This document shows, piece after piece, positions 34,399 to 49,300 of a stretch of DNA of 64,000 bases; position 1 is the stretch's first letter; each line of letters starts with the position of its first letter. This stretch comes from Pholis gunnellus (Eukaryota > Chordata > Actinopteri > Perciformes > Pholidae). A model generated the notes under the pieces. That model saw only the letters and a list, made by a program, of their open reading frames with translations. It was not told the origin of the DNA and did no database searches. A program made the translations under genes and the position numbers. The stretch is from NCBI GenBank assembly GCA_910591455.2, contig OU342808.1:15625404-15689403 (forward strand), read 5' to 3'.

Positions 34399-37300
34399 AT
34401 GCCTTTGTGCTGGAGTAGAAGCTCCTGGTTTCCAGTGGTGTTTGGCGCTGCGCTGGTTGCTCTTTCTGCTGCCAATGCTGGACCAAAACAGGACAGGACG
34501 CCGGCTGGATCGTCATCATGCTTCGGAGGCTTTGATCTCTACTTTGTTTTGGACAAGTGAGTTATCTGACACACATAACCCGAGTCACAAAAGAGGGGAT
34601 GGATGAATAGGATGGTTTCTGGTGACAAGTGAAGGCCATTCATGTTAAAGTATATGAGGAACATTAGTTGATATAGTGGGTTGAATAAGAGCAATTTGTT
34701 ATTTTTTTAATTGTAAAAAAATGTATATTTATCACCATTAGCTGAGCGTGACTTGAATTGAACACACCTCATGGAAGCATAATAATGCATAAAGTACATG
34801 TGCATTATTTTATTTTGTTCCTGTGCTTCTCCATCTGGTCTACCAAAAATGTTTTCATGATGTCATCACCATTGCTCTTATTGTTAAGCCCTCTGGTGTC
34901 CTGCCATGCAGAAAAGATGGATGGATTGATTGATGATGCATTGCTCTGACAGGCGTCGATCTGCAGTTTAGCTTGGCATGTATCTACAGATAGTAAGTGG
35001 TGTGTTAGATAGATGTTTCCCACCATTCATCAGTCAGTTGCAGGCTGCACAGACTGCAAGCACTGTGCTTGGTTTTTGTTCATCCTCACTAACATAACAT
35101 ATACCACGTGGGCAGTTTTTATCCAAACTAGCTTGCCAGTAAGTGCATCGTTATATCTCCTCATCTTCTTGGAGTTCTAACGTAGTCTGTGTATTTCAGG
35201 TTACAGGATGTTTGGCCTCCCTGCAAAGTTGGTCTTGATTTAGAAATAGTTTCCATGTTTATCTCACCTATTTTTGGGGATCTCTGTGTTTCCTCTCAGC
35301 CATGCATCATAAACACCTGATCAAAACTACCACACTGAGCGTTTAACATCTTGATGAGATCATGCTGCCTTTAATTTCGCAGCTGAGCGGTATACATGAT
35401 GCATTTGTAGGTAAAACTTAGATTTCCATGCTCTACACATTGAGCTAAACAGGAACTATTGAGCAATCTCATCAACAAAGCCAGTCATGTGAAAACAGTA
35501 AATGTTTTCAAAAGGAGTCAATGTTGTAAATGAGCAGTGTTTACCCCAGTTTTCCTGACTGGGACTCAAAGAGAAAGCACTTAATTCAGTCGATAAATAT
35601 GCACACAGCTCCACTGGCACTGACCGTTAACTTACCCAAGATGTTGCTTTTGGACCGTAAAAGAGTGCTTTTGACCTTTGCATTTTGCAAACCTGGCTTC
35701 AAACTACTTATTTTTATTAGATTTGTTTTTTGTACCACAAGCCAACATGTTTGCTAACTAGGTCAACCAAAAATGTATCATCCATCTGATCCTTTTTCTG
35801 ATCTGGATGATGGGACTGGAGGATTGCAGTCTGCCACCTCCCTCTCGCTGTAGCTCTCCCTCCAGTTATCCTACATTACATGTTAGTGTCACTTCCAGGT
35901 ACTGCTGTGTCTCTGGGGGGAAATTAGTCAATTGAGTGCAATAGAGAGTAATTGATAGCATGAGCCACGTTTCAACAACACAGACTTACATTATATGTGT
36001 GACCTTACTTTTCTCCATTCAGGATCTTAGCTTGCCCTCTACCTGCCCTCACTGTCCTCTTGCTATATCTGCCCTCTTCTCTTCTCTCCTCTTCGTCTCT
36101 GCACTGCTCTTTCTCCATCACATACAGATGTTCCAATATTTTGGCCTGTTGGCTGGGCTGTTTGTGCGGAGACTTGTGTCACGGTAACAATGTAAACATA
36201 GGTGTTTTGAGAAATGTTGCATGTGGGTGTGAGGTAATAAAAACACAGTTTAAATGAAAGACATTTTGCATCAACGCTGTAACATGCAAGCTCACAAATT
36301 GTTATTTGTTTCACAGATACAACTGTACACTGATATCTGCAGATAATTGAATTAGATGATACTGAGAAGCTTCTCTCCACCTCATTCGTTGATCCCTTTA
36401 TCTTTCGTTCCCAACAGAGGACTTCGTGGCTGTTGCTGTACAAGCCAATAAAAACATTGTCTAAAAACGTGAATAGCAGCAGGTCAGTTTGAAGTTCATC
36501 AGTAAAGAGGGAATAGAGTGCAAGACGATTAACATCCACACCAACCTGGTTGTGATCACAGAGCTGGTTGCATGAAGGCTTAAAGGGGGTACTTTCAACT
36601 GACTCCAATAACACTAATATAATTGCAGGTGCATTATAAAGACATTAACAGTAATCTGAGGAGCACGACATCATTGCTACTCCTCAGAGTAAACCAGCTG
36701 TGCTGCCCAAAGCATTTAATCATGCAGGCTCTTTCTATTCTCCTTTTCCCTTTAGAAGTCTACACCACAGATGGATTACTGACCTACCGGGCACAGGCCC
36801 AGGGGCCAAAGGGGTCAGGGGGTGATGACTGCAAAGAGATGCAAAACAATTGTAAAGCAACACAAAAGGACCACAGAGACACAAAACTACGACAAAAAGA
36901 CACATATGATCACAAGGAGATACAAAATGACTACAAAGAGATGGCAAAATGCCATAAAGAGATGCAAAAGTGCTACAAAGAGAAGAAATGACCATAAGGA
37001 GACACAAAACGATGACAGAGACACCCATGTCTACAGAGACACAAAACATCTTCAGAGGGATGAATCATTTTAGTTACTTTGTGTCTCCTTTAGTCTTGCT
37101 CCTATGCAAGAGGCATGGCAGACTTTTTAAATGTCTGTGCATAGGGGCCCATTGTCTCATAATCCATCCAGGGTCTACGGTTAATTTGATCACTCAAACA
37201 GTAGTACAGAGAAAGGGTCATGCAACTGAAAAAGACATCGTCACATAAATTTCACTCTTCTCTTCTCAGATCTGGGAGTGTGCAGAATCACTGGACAGAA

Positions 37301-40300
37301 ATCTACAACTTCGTTGAAAGTCTAGCTCATAAATTCATAAGGTAAACAAATAATATAACTGTGTCAAGTGTGGGAAAACATAGAAATGATCCCTGCTCTA
37401 GCCAAGTATATTTTTCTGTTCTCCTTCTTCCAGTCCACAGTTGCGGATGTCCTTCATTGTGTTCTCCACCGAGGGAAGGATCCTAATGAGCCTGACAGAA
37501 GACAGGTGGGTGCAGATCCCCTCAAAACCACTTTTAACCCTTTGCTGTTTTCATCATGCAGCTGAGAGGAACTATTGGAATGCCATATTTGGACACAGGC
37601 AGCAGAGTTATGATCGCTCATAACTTTATGACAAAGAAGATTCCAGACAGATACTTTCCTTCACTGTGATCTGTCTATAGTGTCATCAGTCCGGACAACT
37701 ACTACATCATGTGGTTTTCGACACATTGTGGGCAGTATATAAGTCTCATCTTTTCACAGCACTGTCACAAAATATTTTCACTGTTTCGCTGCTTCCCTCT
37801 TATCTTCTCTTATTCTTCACAGTGCTAATTTCCTGTCTATGTGCATGTCTATCTCGAGCCAATACAAACCAACACTGTTTCAATTCATTCATTGGTTACA
37901 CATTACTGGTATTTTCTACTATTATTCTGTTACCATGCCTTGAAGAATATGTTCACAAATGAATCTGACAAAAATACATATTTTCAATTAGATTAGATTA
38001 TCAACAATGCTGATTTCCCCCTCTTCTGTTTTATCTGCTCAGGGAACGCATTCGTAAAGGTCTGGAGGAGCTCTACAGGGTTCTTCCAGGGGGGGACACC
38101 TTCATGCATGAGGGCATCCTGAGGGTGAGAGGCCTCTGCATGTCCAACTCCAAGCTGGCATCTTTATCTCTGCACTGGCTCCAGAACAAACACCACACAG
38201 CCCAGAGAGCTACGTTGTGTTAGCTCATGGAGGAGATTCTTATGTACTGCATGCTACCAGATAAATAGTCTTCTGTTTCAAACCAGCTTTTCTTTTTTCA
38301 CAGGCCAGTGAGCAGATATACTATGGAAACACTGAAGGTGTGTATGACTTTTCTTTACTTAGACAGGCTTAATTGTTTTAAGTAAATTAGGATAAAACAG
38401 GACTTTTTGATACAAATAAGGTGCGATGAGTTAATGAGCAATCAATTGTCTATTTCAGTGGGTATTTATTTTATAATTGACAGTTCAGATTTGCTTCTTC
38501 ACTTGGAATTACTTTTGTGAAGGAGTGTGTTCATTTGTCAGTCAGAGGGATTTAACTCATAATTGATTTCTCTTATCAGTAAAGAGATTAGATGTTGCAT
38601 TCCTACAACATGGCAGTAATCTTAAGAATTCTGCATGGTTATTCGCAATAGAGGATAAGATAAGGATGTGAAATTGCAGCAGGGGTGAACAAATTATTTC
38701 TGTCTGCAGGTTATCGCACCGCCAGTGTTATCATAGCTCTGACGGATGGTGAGCTGCACGAGGATCTTTTCTACTACGCTGAGAGAGAGGTGAGAGAGAT
38801 AACGAGAGATTAAACGGGTCTCACAAATCATAACCAGGCGAAACAGTGACTGAGAATGTGTTGGTTCAGATCAAACACTGACACCCTATTCATCACCACT
38901 TTGATCTTCCTACTTTAGTCTGGAAAAAGGGGTCAGAGCATGTCTGTCAGATGTATACATCTGAGCCCAGTCATTCTCCTCACAGCTGCACTGTCTATCT
39001 AATGACGTATTGGCTCCTCATACCATTTATATACTAGAGGTAAAGGTGTGTGAAGGCCTATGGATTTAATCAGCGCCCTTAGACATGTTGACAACAGGGA
39101 TGGAGGGAGGTTTACGTTTCCAGTAGCTGGAAATGACCCACTCGACGGTCATTCAGAGTCAGCACCAAAAGCCAGAAGCATCAACACAGTATTTGGCTTA
39201 TGTGTTCTGTTTGGCATTCAGGCGTCTGTGTGACATCTCTATTAATATATGACGTCTGAATAATATTACTCAATGGGAACATGGTGTTCCTCAACTTGTA
39301 GTAAAACCTCGACAAACAAAAGCCTTTATTTTTAACTTTGTTTTGGATGATGTTATGCAATGCAGAGGTGTAATCAAACCCAGTTGCTGAGCTTCTTCCT
39401 GTTTTTGCTGTGAATCTGTGCACACTTGACAGGCCAACCGCTCCCGAAGTCTGGGTGCCTCTGTTTACTGTGTGGGAGTGAAGGACTTCAATGAGACACA
39501 GGTTGTTATTTTGTTTGTCTTAGTCTGTACCTTTATGTTTCATGATGTCTAAGCTTCAGCCAGTGAAATGGAAAGTAAGAGTTCAAATTTGAAGCTTTAT
39601 TAATCAAACTTTTAATTTGAAACTATTGAAACCACTGTTTTTGAGTACTTATAATTGCTTTTCATTACTTTGATATCAGTCAAAACTATTTAATATAACT
39701 ATGAACACACATAGCAAATGAGCCCTCAGGATGCAGGACTGCAGTAAATGTTTAAGAGCTCTCACAAGGACATTGGACGTACATCAAATTACTCGCATAT
39801 TTTATAGCCTAATGATCACAGTGTGCGACAACAAGATTTATTTCTCCATTATGTAGAGTGACAATTGTTTAATTTGCCCTCTAAAAAAATGAAATGAGGT
39901 GATATTGTTGATTATGTCCATATGAGCCACTAATCAGTTAAGCTGTAAACTTAACAAATGATGTGTCTTGAACGACTAAGTGTGAAGTTGTCGCTTTTGA
40001 TTTTAATAACTTGTTTCCTCTCCAGCTGGCAAATATAGCTGATAGTAAGGACCACGTCTTCCCAGTAAATGACGGATTTGAGGCCTTGCAAGGAGTCATC
40101 GACTCGGTGAGTACTTCCGGTCGGCCCACAAACTTGTTCTAACAGCACTTGCCAACTAGACGGTTGACAAGTAAAGTTCGTAGTCCAAAATAAATCAACT
40201 TGCTTTAAAGTACTTCATAATCTCTCCCATCACTTCGTCTTTAATCTATCAATACGTTGCTCAAAGAGCAAACAGGAAACAAGACAAAAACAGATTTAAA

Positions 40301-43300
40301 GCAGGATAAGTTATTCCATCCATGGAGGGACATTCCTGTCTTTGATCATGACGACTGACGTCTGGCCAAACACGATCAAAGTGTGTGCTGTTTCTCTTAA
40401 GACCCACCTCAGTGGTGTTGACTTACATTTTTGTATTTGCTAGCTCTAGAAGCCAGAACCAGTGTGGCGTGTAGGGCTGTTGTCACTGGGAAACAAGGTT
40501 TGTTGAGCAGAGTTAAAGGCCAGGCAACTGTCATCTGGAGCAGATTAACAGCAAACTCAAAGCTGTTGCTGAGGATTGATCATGTGAGAGGAGCAGAGGG
40601 TCACGAATCAGTGAAGTGTTATTCAGCTCCAGGATTATAGTTGGTATGTTCCTGGAAAGCAGCGAGTACAGATACATTTTGCGCAACAAAAACAAGAGGA
40701 GATGGAAACATCATGGCCAGAGACCCCAGTGGCATAAGCTTAATTAATAGGCACATAAAAGTTATTGCTGTGGCTGAGTAGATAGTCCAAAACAGATTGT
40801 TGGGGGGTTTAATGAGCAATATACAGCATTCTGAGCATTGTTACAGCGGCAAAGAACTGCTATGTAAACATAAAAATACTCCCAATCACGTGTCTTGCAC
40901 CTTTATAAATGATCCATTATCTGAGATTTGCCGGCTGCTGAAAAGTGTTTCTCCTCATTTCCTCAGATTCTGAAGAAGTCCTGTATCGAGATCCTGGCGG
41001 CAGAGCCCTCTAGTATCTGTGCAGGAGGTAAGACAAGGAAGATGGACTTCCCTTTCATCCTAGGCCTCTTAATGAATGAAATCAGACAGCAGCACATCTT
41101 AGTTAACCCTCACTGGAGGATTAAAAACTAATGTCAACAGATATAGAGCAGATGAAAATCCATACAACCACGTGTTGGCTGGGTCTCTGAGACCAAAACA
41201 GAAGCAATGAGTCATTTTTTCGTCTCAGCAAGTCTCATAAAATTGGGAAAAGTTAAGGCAGCCGGGATGTGGAGTTTTCTTTCCACTGAGAATTTGAGAG
41301 TGGAGTTCTTTTAAAACATTTAAATTGTGTCTGAAGACTTGATTGAAGGACAATTGGGTCTATAGCTGTTGAGCTAAGAGACACCGAAAGTGGCCAGCAT
41401 TGGTACTGGAGTGTCTGATTGGAAATGTCTTGAACTGATCATGTCTTTTGTTATATTGGGATTGCTGATAGTGTTTCAATTCTTGGGGTGTCATTTGTGT
41501 TTCTCCTCTCCTCGCTCAGAGTCCTTCCAAGTGGTGGTGAGAGGAAATGGATTCCTCCACGCCCGCAACGTCGACAAGGTCCTGTGCAGCTTCCGCATCA
41601 ACGACACCCTCACTAAGAGTGAGTGAAACAATGGCTGAACAGTGTTGAAACAACAGTCTGACTCACTACATGCACTGTTTCAACCCACATGAGTGTTTTA
41701 ACTGGGAACAAGTTGACTCAAAGTTGATCACTAACAATGAAAACAGCTGGAATAAATGCGAGTTTGCTGGCAAATTGTAAAATTCATCTTAATTACACTT
41801 AACTGAGCTTCTCAAAAGTCGAATACAAAGTCAATCGCACAGCTTGAATCCGCTGTGATCAAACAAACAGCCATGCTGGTGTTATTGTGTCTTTTCTTTT
41901 GTTATGAACACAATTTTACAGCTTGGAAAGAAACAAGAGATGCAAGAGAACCACACACTATGTAGAAAGGGGAAAAGGCCTTAAGGATACAGGCAGTTTC
42001 CCCATGCTCTTTTATTGGTGGTTTCCTGTAATAGTAGTTAAAACCACTTCCTACCAGGCATGCCACAGTAGCTGCAGAAGGTGCTGGTCTAATATTCACC
42101 AGCAATGAAGTGCAGAGAAAATGTCTGCTCCTCTTAGAGAGAAGTGGTGAACATACGTATGTGTTTAACCTAAGGGCGTGTCAGTGCATCTCAATGTCTT
42201 TTTTTAGTCAACTGGAGTTCATTGTCTTCCATATATTCAGATCCTTTCTGCTTTTTCATGTTTAATATATTTAGTATGCATGATAGCGCACATGTAGTAC
42301 TTATTAGCTAACCAGAGGGACTGTTTTTTTCTCTTAAATAATGATTATTTTGGTGACGCCATCAACATTCAGCACATTAAACTTTAAATCACATTTTTTG
42401 AAAACAAAGTAAAGTTGTGTCAGTATTAATGAACCATTAACAATTCCTCGGAATCAAGATTATTTCTGCACGATACAACATCCAACTTCTTTCAGACTGC
42501 AGCTGACATGGAAACAATTTGAGTGAAATGATCTCCTTATGTCAATCCCATTGTGCTTGTGCAATCTTCCTCCAGATTCATTCACTTCTCTAGATTGTTT
42601 ACACACAATCTTCTGGAACTTGTTTACTTCACATCAGGGGTAAACTTTAAATGTAAATAATTAGGCCTGGGTTAGCTTATCTGGAGGTAAATATATGTTG
42701 TGTGGCTATGAGGAAAACCTTTTATTTTCTCTCTATAACATCTTACTGTGACCCCGCTGACTCCCCCAGCCCTCTGCATACTTTACACATATGGTGAAAT
42801 GGTATAAAGGAACGCAGCATATGTAGCTGCATATGTTGAGCAGATGAATCGATGTTTTGAGCTTGTGTCTCCAGGAAAAAGTAGCAGCAAATACAGTCAG
42901 GCAGGCTGAGATTTGGCAGGTGCTGTCCTGAGCTGTCCATTGCTTTGGTGACAGATGTTGCCATGGACTATATTGAACAGAGTAAATCAGGGCTGTCACA
43001 ATATCAGATGTTCACTTCACAATTATTGTAGCATAAGAATTCACAATCGTGATATCCATAGAAAATTTGAAAGAAAAGGTCAAAATCGTCAATACAGGTA
43101 TACATCAACCCTAGTGTGAATATTGGGAGATAAGACATGAAATAAATAGTTCAATGTTAAAATGTATGCGCTCTACTGCCGAGGGTAAAATGGGAAGATT
43201 GATACCACGCTCATGTCTTGCTTAGCTTAGCAAAAGACTGTAAACAGGCTGAGCTATTATTAAACTTTAAAAGATGCTGGTTGGCGTATATTGTTGCCTC

Positions 43301-46300
43301 ACAGACAAGCTTTCCAGTTGTTATGCTAAGCTAAACTAACCATCTTCGGACAGCAACTTCATACTTACTGTACAGTTTTATCGATCTTCTTATCTTACTC
43401 TCGGCAAGAAAGCTAATAAGCCAAGCAGTTCAAATGAGATTATAGCTAAATCCAATAAACTCAAATACTTTTCTTCGAAAACTGTAAATTGAGCTTGCCG
43501 ACAGTCCGTCCCAGTGAACAATCTCTCAGATATTCTACATCATCTGCCACCATCTTAAACAGTAATTCCAATTAACCTAATGGTTAAGGTTGATCTCTGG
43601 GCACTTGTCTTGTCTGCACCTCACAGTATAAAATGACCTCTCTGTTGACTTGGGGAGTAAACAGTCCAATAAAACATCATGACATGGGCTCTGGGGTGTT
43701 TGACAGCCTTTTTCATCCTCAAGGGATTTATACAGAGAAAAATCTGCAGAATCAGGCCCCCTCAGCTTTTTACTGGACTTTGTTATAATTTGTCCTTTAG
43801 AAGGCTCTCAAGCCTTTTCAACAGTGTATGGCCCACTCTGAGTGCAAGGTGGGTGCAGAGATGAATCTTTGAGTGGGATCATATCTGGCCCAGTTTGTGA
43901 GCTGTTTTTTGGCAGCGTTGATCGCCCCCCCCCCTCCCCTCCGTCCTGCATGGTGTTTCTAGAGAAGAGCAGTCGTGACCCATGCGGCTGCTTGTGTTGA
44001 TTTCCTCAGTTCTGGGGTATGCTCTCTGCCTGCCAGGATAAACAGACAGGCTTGGGTGATGATGTTTGTTGGAGCAGCTTTTCCTAAAAGCCAGCTGGAC
44101 AAGGAGAGGATTTAGATTTGCCTGAAAAACAAAAGCTGTTATGGTATTGGTGTTTCTGAGAATCATGCAGATGTCTTCAAACAGTAGACAACAAAGCTTT
44201 TGTCTCGAGAAAACACTTAACCAAGTTACAGTGAAAGACGTGACATCATTTAACTTCTGTTAACATGAGCATTATTGAATTACAATGAAGTCATGTGGCA
44301 TTATCCAGTCAATAAACTAATACTGTAAGTAGGCTCAACAATGACATGATCTGAAAGGTGATTCAGGTCATGATTTATGGGTAAAACCGGTTCAGGAGCT
44401 ATATATGTGAGTGAAAAATATTGACTGTTACCAAACTGGAATGTTTGGCTGATTCTTCATTTCCATCTTCTTCTCTAGTGGTTAAGCCTTTGATTGTTGA
44501 AGACACATATCTTCTCTGCCCTGCACCAGTACTTCAAGAGGAGGGGATGTAAGTCCTGTAATGTATTAAAATAAATGTGAGGTTATATGACACCATCTAC
44601 TCTGTTTTTCTACGGCACGGCATAAATGACAGCCGAGACATTTTTCTTTTTCTTTCCCTTTTCCAGGGCAGCAAACCTTTATGTCAGTATGAATGAAGGT
44701 CTCAGTTTCATCTCCAGTTCAGTTACCATTTCCACTGTGGGCTGTGTAAGTACAATATAAAGTACCAGCATTTGGCTTTGAAACCTAATTCATTTGGGTA
44801 ATGGCGCATTCCAACTGTAAAAAAAAAAAACAGTGCAGCTGGTGCCCTTTTAATATTTTTCACCGCTGCCCCTCAGACAGCCCAAGTCCACCACTGCTAA
44901 CAACAAGACCGGACAACAAACTAGTAAACCAAAACCAAAACAGTATAATACAAATTTAGGATGATGAATAAATAAAGTTTTTCAGCATCAGCAGATTCCA
45001 TTGAAGATAAAATCAAAAGACTGTCTTTCCCAAGAAAAACAAAAGCATAAAGAAGTGGTTAACATACTTTTAGTGCTCTACATTTTCAGAGAGTCTGTGT
45101 TGACGTGTCTGTCTCTGTCACAGTCTGATGGGACCATCCTGGCCGTTGCTCTGCTCATCCTGATGCTGCTCCTGGTCTTGGCTCTCCTCTGGTGGTTCTG
45201 GCCTCTCTGCTGCACTGTGGTGAGTTTTCTTAAAACTAAAACTAGTGCAATAACAACATGCACACATGCTGCTTTACAGATAGCTTCTGGTCTACTCTTT
45301 TCAATTTGAGGATGGCTTCAAACACTTTGAGAATGAAGTGATATTGCTTGTGAACAATAAGACGGAGATAAATGTATTTTCCAGGTCTCTTTTGTGTGGC
45401 TAACAAAGGCTTTAACGCATTAACCTAAACAACACTCCCATGGTGAGAAGGTTAGAGTCTATGAGTCAATAAGGGCGTGTGTCCCTTTGAAATCTTACAG
45501 CTAAATTTAGGCAACAGCCAGAAAGGTCAAGGCCACCGGGTGAACGTGTGTTTTAGTAATTATGCTGCTGTTTAAATAACTTGTGTTTTTATAGTTCACA
45601 GCAGGTGACCTCCGAGTCTCACCTCTTAATAGGTTTTCTGTATATTCACTGGCAGACCTAGACTAGTAAAACATTCTTCCCGCAGTAATGAGGCTGACTA
45701 ATTTGAATTTCCAGCTAGTGGTGTGGAAAGAAAGACTCAAATAAACCGTTTTGGTTTGATATTTTTGTTACTATGAGATTTTGAGAAGCAAGATAACTCA
45801 CCATAAATCAAAAGTGTCATGAGAAGTATTTTTATGGCAGACAAAAAACATGCCTGTGACATTATTTAGACAGTGGTCCACCTGCCAGCATCACAACATT
45901 TCAGTAAACTCTCCTTTAACTGCCACTTGCTGTGATTCTCCTTTCAAATGAAGAGTGTCTCTTCAGAATCCAGTCCAATGTTTCCAGCTCTGGAAACAAG
46001 AAAGTTGAGAACTGCCAGAGAGAGATGTCAGCTTTTACAACATGGCTGTCCCTCCCTTTACTTTTTTTCTGTTCTTGTCCATTAAGTTACACATTCAGGT
46101 CCGTGCAGCAAGTCTGTTTAGGAAAGCGATGAGAGGTTACCATGGGGAAACGTTTTGTGTTCCAGGATTTGGAGAAGCATTGAGGAAAATCACAAATAAG
46201 AATCAGAACCGCTTAATTTGCCAAGTGCATTTAATGTAGAAGAAACTGTCTTAAGGCCTATTGCACTTGTGAAAAAACACACTGACAGCCCATATTGCGA

Positions 46301-49300
46301 CAGGAAAAGACACGGGGGGACAGTGCAAGGCATGAACCTAAAATAAGAACAAATAATACAATAATTATGAGAGCCTGTTACTCTTCCCTTCTCTCAATCA
46401 ACAACCTCAGGCCCACAAATCTGGATAGCAGATTTCTAGGTTAGTGCAATGCTCTTGTTAAGTAGTAGAGACTTGGAGGAAAAAAACAATTCCTCAGCAG
46501 TGAGTTGTCGTGCAACCATCCTGTTGCACATTGCAGTGACATGCAGACTATATGAAAATCCATTTTGATACATGTGTTTGTGACATTTGTGGTCTTCCGA
46601 AAATAAACAAAATCTTCCCTCCTTCTCCTCTCATGCATTTTTTTCCCCCTCCACAGATCATCCATGCACCCCCACCACCAGCTCTGGAGGAGAGTTCGGT
46701 ATGAGCTGCACCGTCTCCACTCAATCTGTTTCTTACGACTCCAAAGAAAAGCAGTCTTTCTTAGATTGAGACAGCTGCCAGTGTTCGGTTGTGTATCTTA
46801 AACCTCAATGACAATGCTGCGTCATTCACTCCCTTCTTGGTATAAAACTCGGATTTCACTCATTTAGTAATTAATTCAATGTGAGTTAACGCCCTCTTCA
46901 AATAACGATGAAATCCTGACCACATCCCTTCCTCTGGAGCTTTTTGGACATTCATGGAATATTTAGTGAAATTAAACTGACAGATAGCATCATTTCACAT
47001 GAATTTGATCAACAAATTAATGTTAATAAAATACATTTTAACTGCCCAAACTGACCATGAAATAACAGCAACCTACAATGCGACTGTGGGACACGTCAGG
47101 CTGCATTTATTTGCACCAATTAAGCTGAAAATGAGGTTTAACAAGGTAAATCTATTCCAAACAGACTCCATGACAATCACGGCTTCACATACAACTTGTA
47201 GCCTTCATGATGGCTGTGGGCTTTGTAATTCCTTTGATCTGACAACCAGTACAGAGGGGACACAAATAAGGGCTGGTTTTGGAGTGAGGAGGGCAGAGAG
47301 AGAGAGAGATTTTACTGGTGACCAGTGAGAGGGCATTTGTACCAGGCAGCTCCTAGGTGTTCATTTGGTGTGCATACATTCATGTAAAAACAGTGAAAGA
47401 TTAGCTTGTTAAATGGTTTATTAATACATCACAATAAAACCTACTTCCTGTCACTCTCCCATAGGACGATGAAGACTTTGAAGCCCCCAAGAAGAAATGG
47501 CCGACTGTAGACGCCTCCTACTACGGAGGAAGAGGAGTTGGAGGAATCAAAAGGATGGAGGTTAGCTCCAATAAACCATCTGTTGTGTTAACGAACAAGG
47601 ATAAGGGACTTAAAAGAAACCTGATAAGATGTTACAAGTTTACACATTGGGGTTGTTAAAAAGGAATTTTGATTGATTTAAGACTACCCCACTTTCAGAC
47701 ACTAGTACTTTCAATCAAATTCACTTTAATTGCACATACGCTGCAATCAAGCATCTCATCTATGTATTTCAAGTCAGACAGATTCACAATTATACAATCC
47801 TGACCCGTCTTTAAGGGCAGTGGGTGGCACCGTCATACATCTCTGACTCTCCATACTCTCTGTCATCAGGTCCGCTGGGGTGAGAAAGGCTCCACCGAAG
47901 AAGGAGCAAAGCTGGAAAAGGCCAAAAATGCCAAAGTGAAGATGCCTGAACAGGACTATGTGGAGGCCCCCACACGCATTCTCAACAACGGCATGCACAA
48001 ACCCTCGGGGCCACGCAAGTGGTACTCACCCATCAAGGTAAAGTACCAGCCGGGAAGAAAACTGTCTGAGGGAATGTGCATTTGGTCTGCAGATGGTCTT
48101 TCAAGTCAACAACTAAAACTGGCAAACATATAGAAATAATGAGTTTCAACTGCTAAACATTAAAAAGAATTGTAAAGGATTTGTAAGATTTTGTTTTAAG
48201 AAGTCTATGAATGTAGCTCAGCTTACATTAAATTATGAATTAAAGCATTCATGGTTTTGGAGCTCTGCTGGGATAAATGTTTTGTATGCATGCGAACTGC
48301 ATGAAGTACAACATCTGTTAAAAATTACCTCATGTTAATCTGGCTGAGGATGTGTAAGTAACAGCATTATGAAAATGTCGTAGTGAAAGTAGCGTGAGAC
48401 GTGTTAAGGTAATAATGCTTAGGTGAGTACTGGCACACAGTCCCTTCCTCCAAGGCCAGCATGGGGTTAAAGGAGTCTCTCCGAAGCATGCAGTCAGCGG
48501 GGGATTGCTAATAGAAACCAGACTTCTGTTGGACTGACCTCCAGGGAGCAGAGCTGCACAGCCAGCAATTTTGTGAGGAAAAACAGCTGCAATTTCTGCC
48601 CTTATCCTCAAAGTATTTGTTGGGTTTAAAAGCTATGAAGAGTCAGTTCACGATTAATTGAAACCATTTCAGTTTGTCACTGTGAAGTGGCTGTAGGAGT
48701 CGGATAATACTCGAGAACTGTGTTTATGAGTGACCAGGAGAAAAAACAAAAGAGTCAATAACAGAAACTTGATTTTAAGAATAAAGGTCATTTTGAGACT
48801 AATTAAACGGTTTAACAGTTTGATTTCCTCTCTGTTTCCATAGAGCAAACTGGATGCATTGTGGGTACTTTTAAGAAAAGGCTACGACCGTGTGTCTGTA
48901 ATGAGACCTCATCCGGGTGACAAGGTAAGAATTACTGAAAAGCCACACAGGCATGAAAACATTAATCAGCCTAAACTTTACTGACTGACGTAAGGTTTTG
49001 GTTATGCATTAGCATTTGGCAAAGGAGGCGATTCTTTTGTATCTGAAAATGTTGAAAAAATGGACCAGCTGTGAGTAATGAAGTATGCACAGCAGAGAGG
49101 CTCATGGGAAAACTTGTGTTGAGTTGGGAACAGTGTGATGACCTCTACAGTTGGCAGCGGACATGTAGTCTGAGACTGTGGGATGTGTTGAAAAAAAGAG
49201 TCCGAGGGAAGTCTGTATATTATAATTCCTTCCCCGCAATAGATTATGTAATGCTTAATTTTTCATTGAGTAAGAAATGTTGATCAAAGAGCAATTATTA

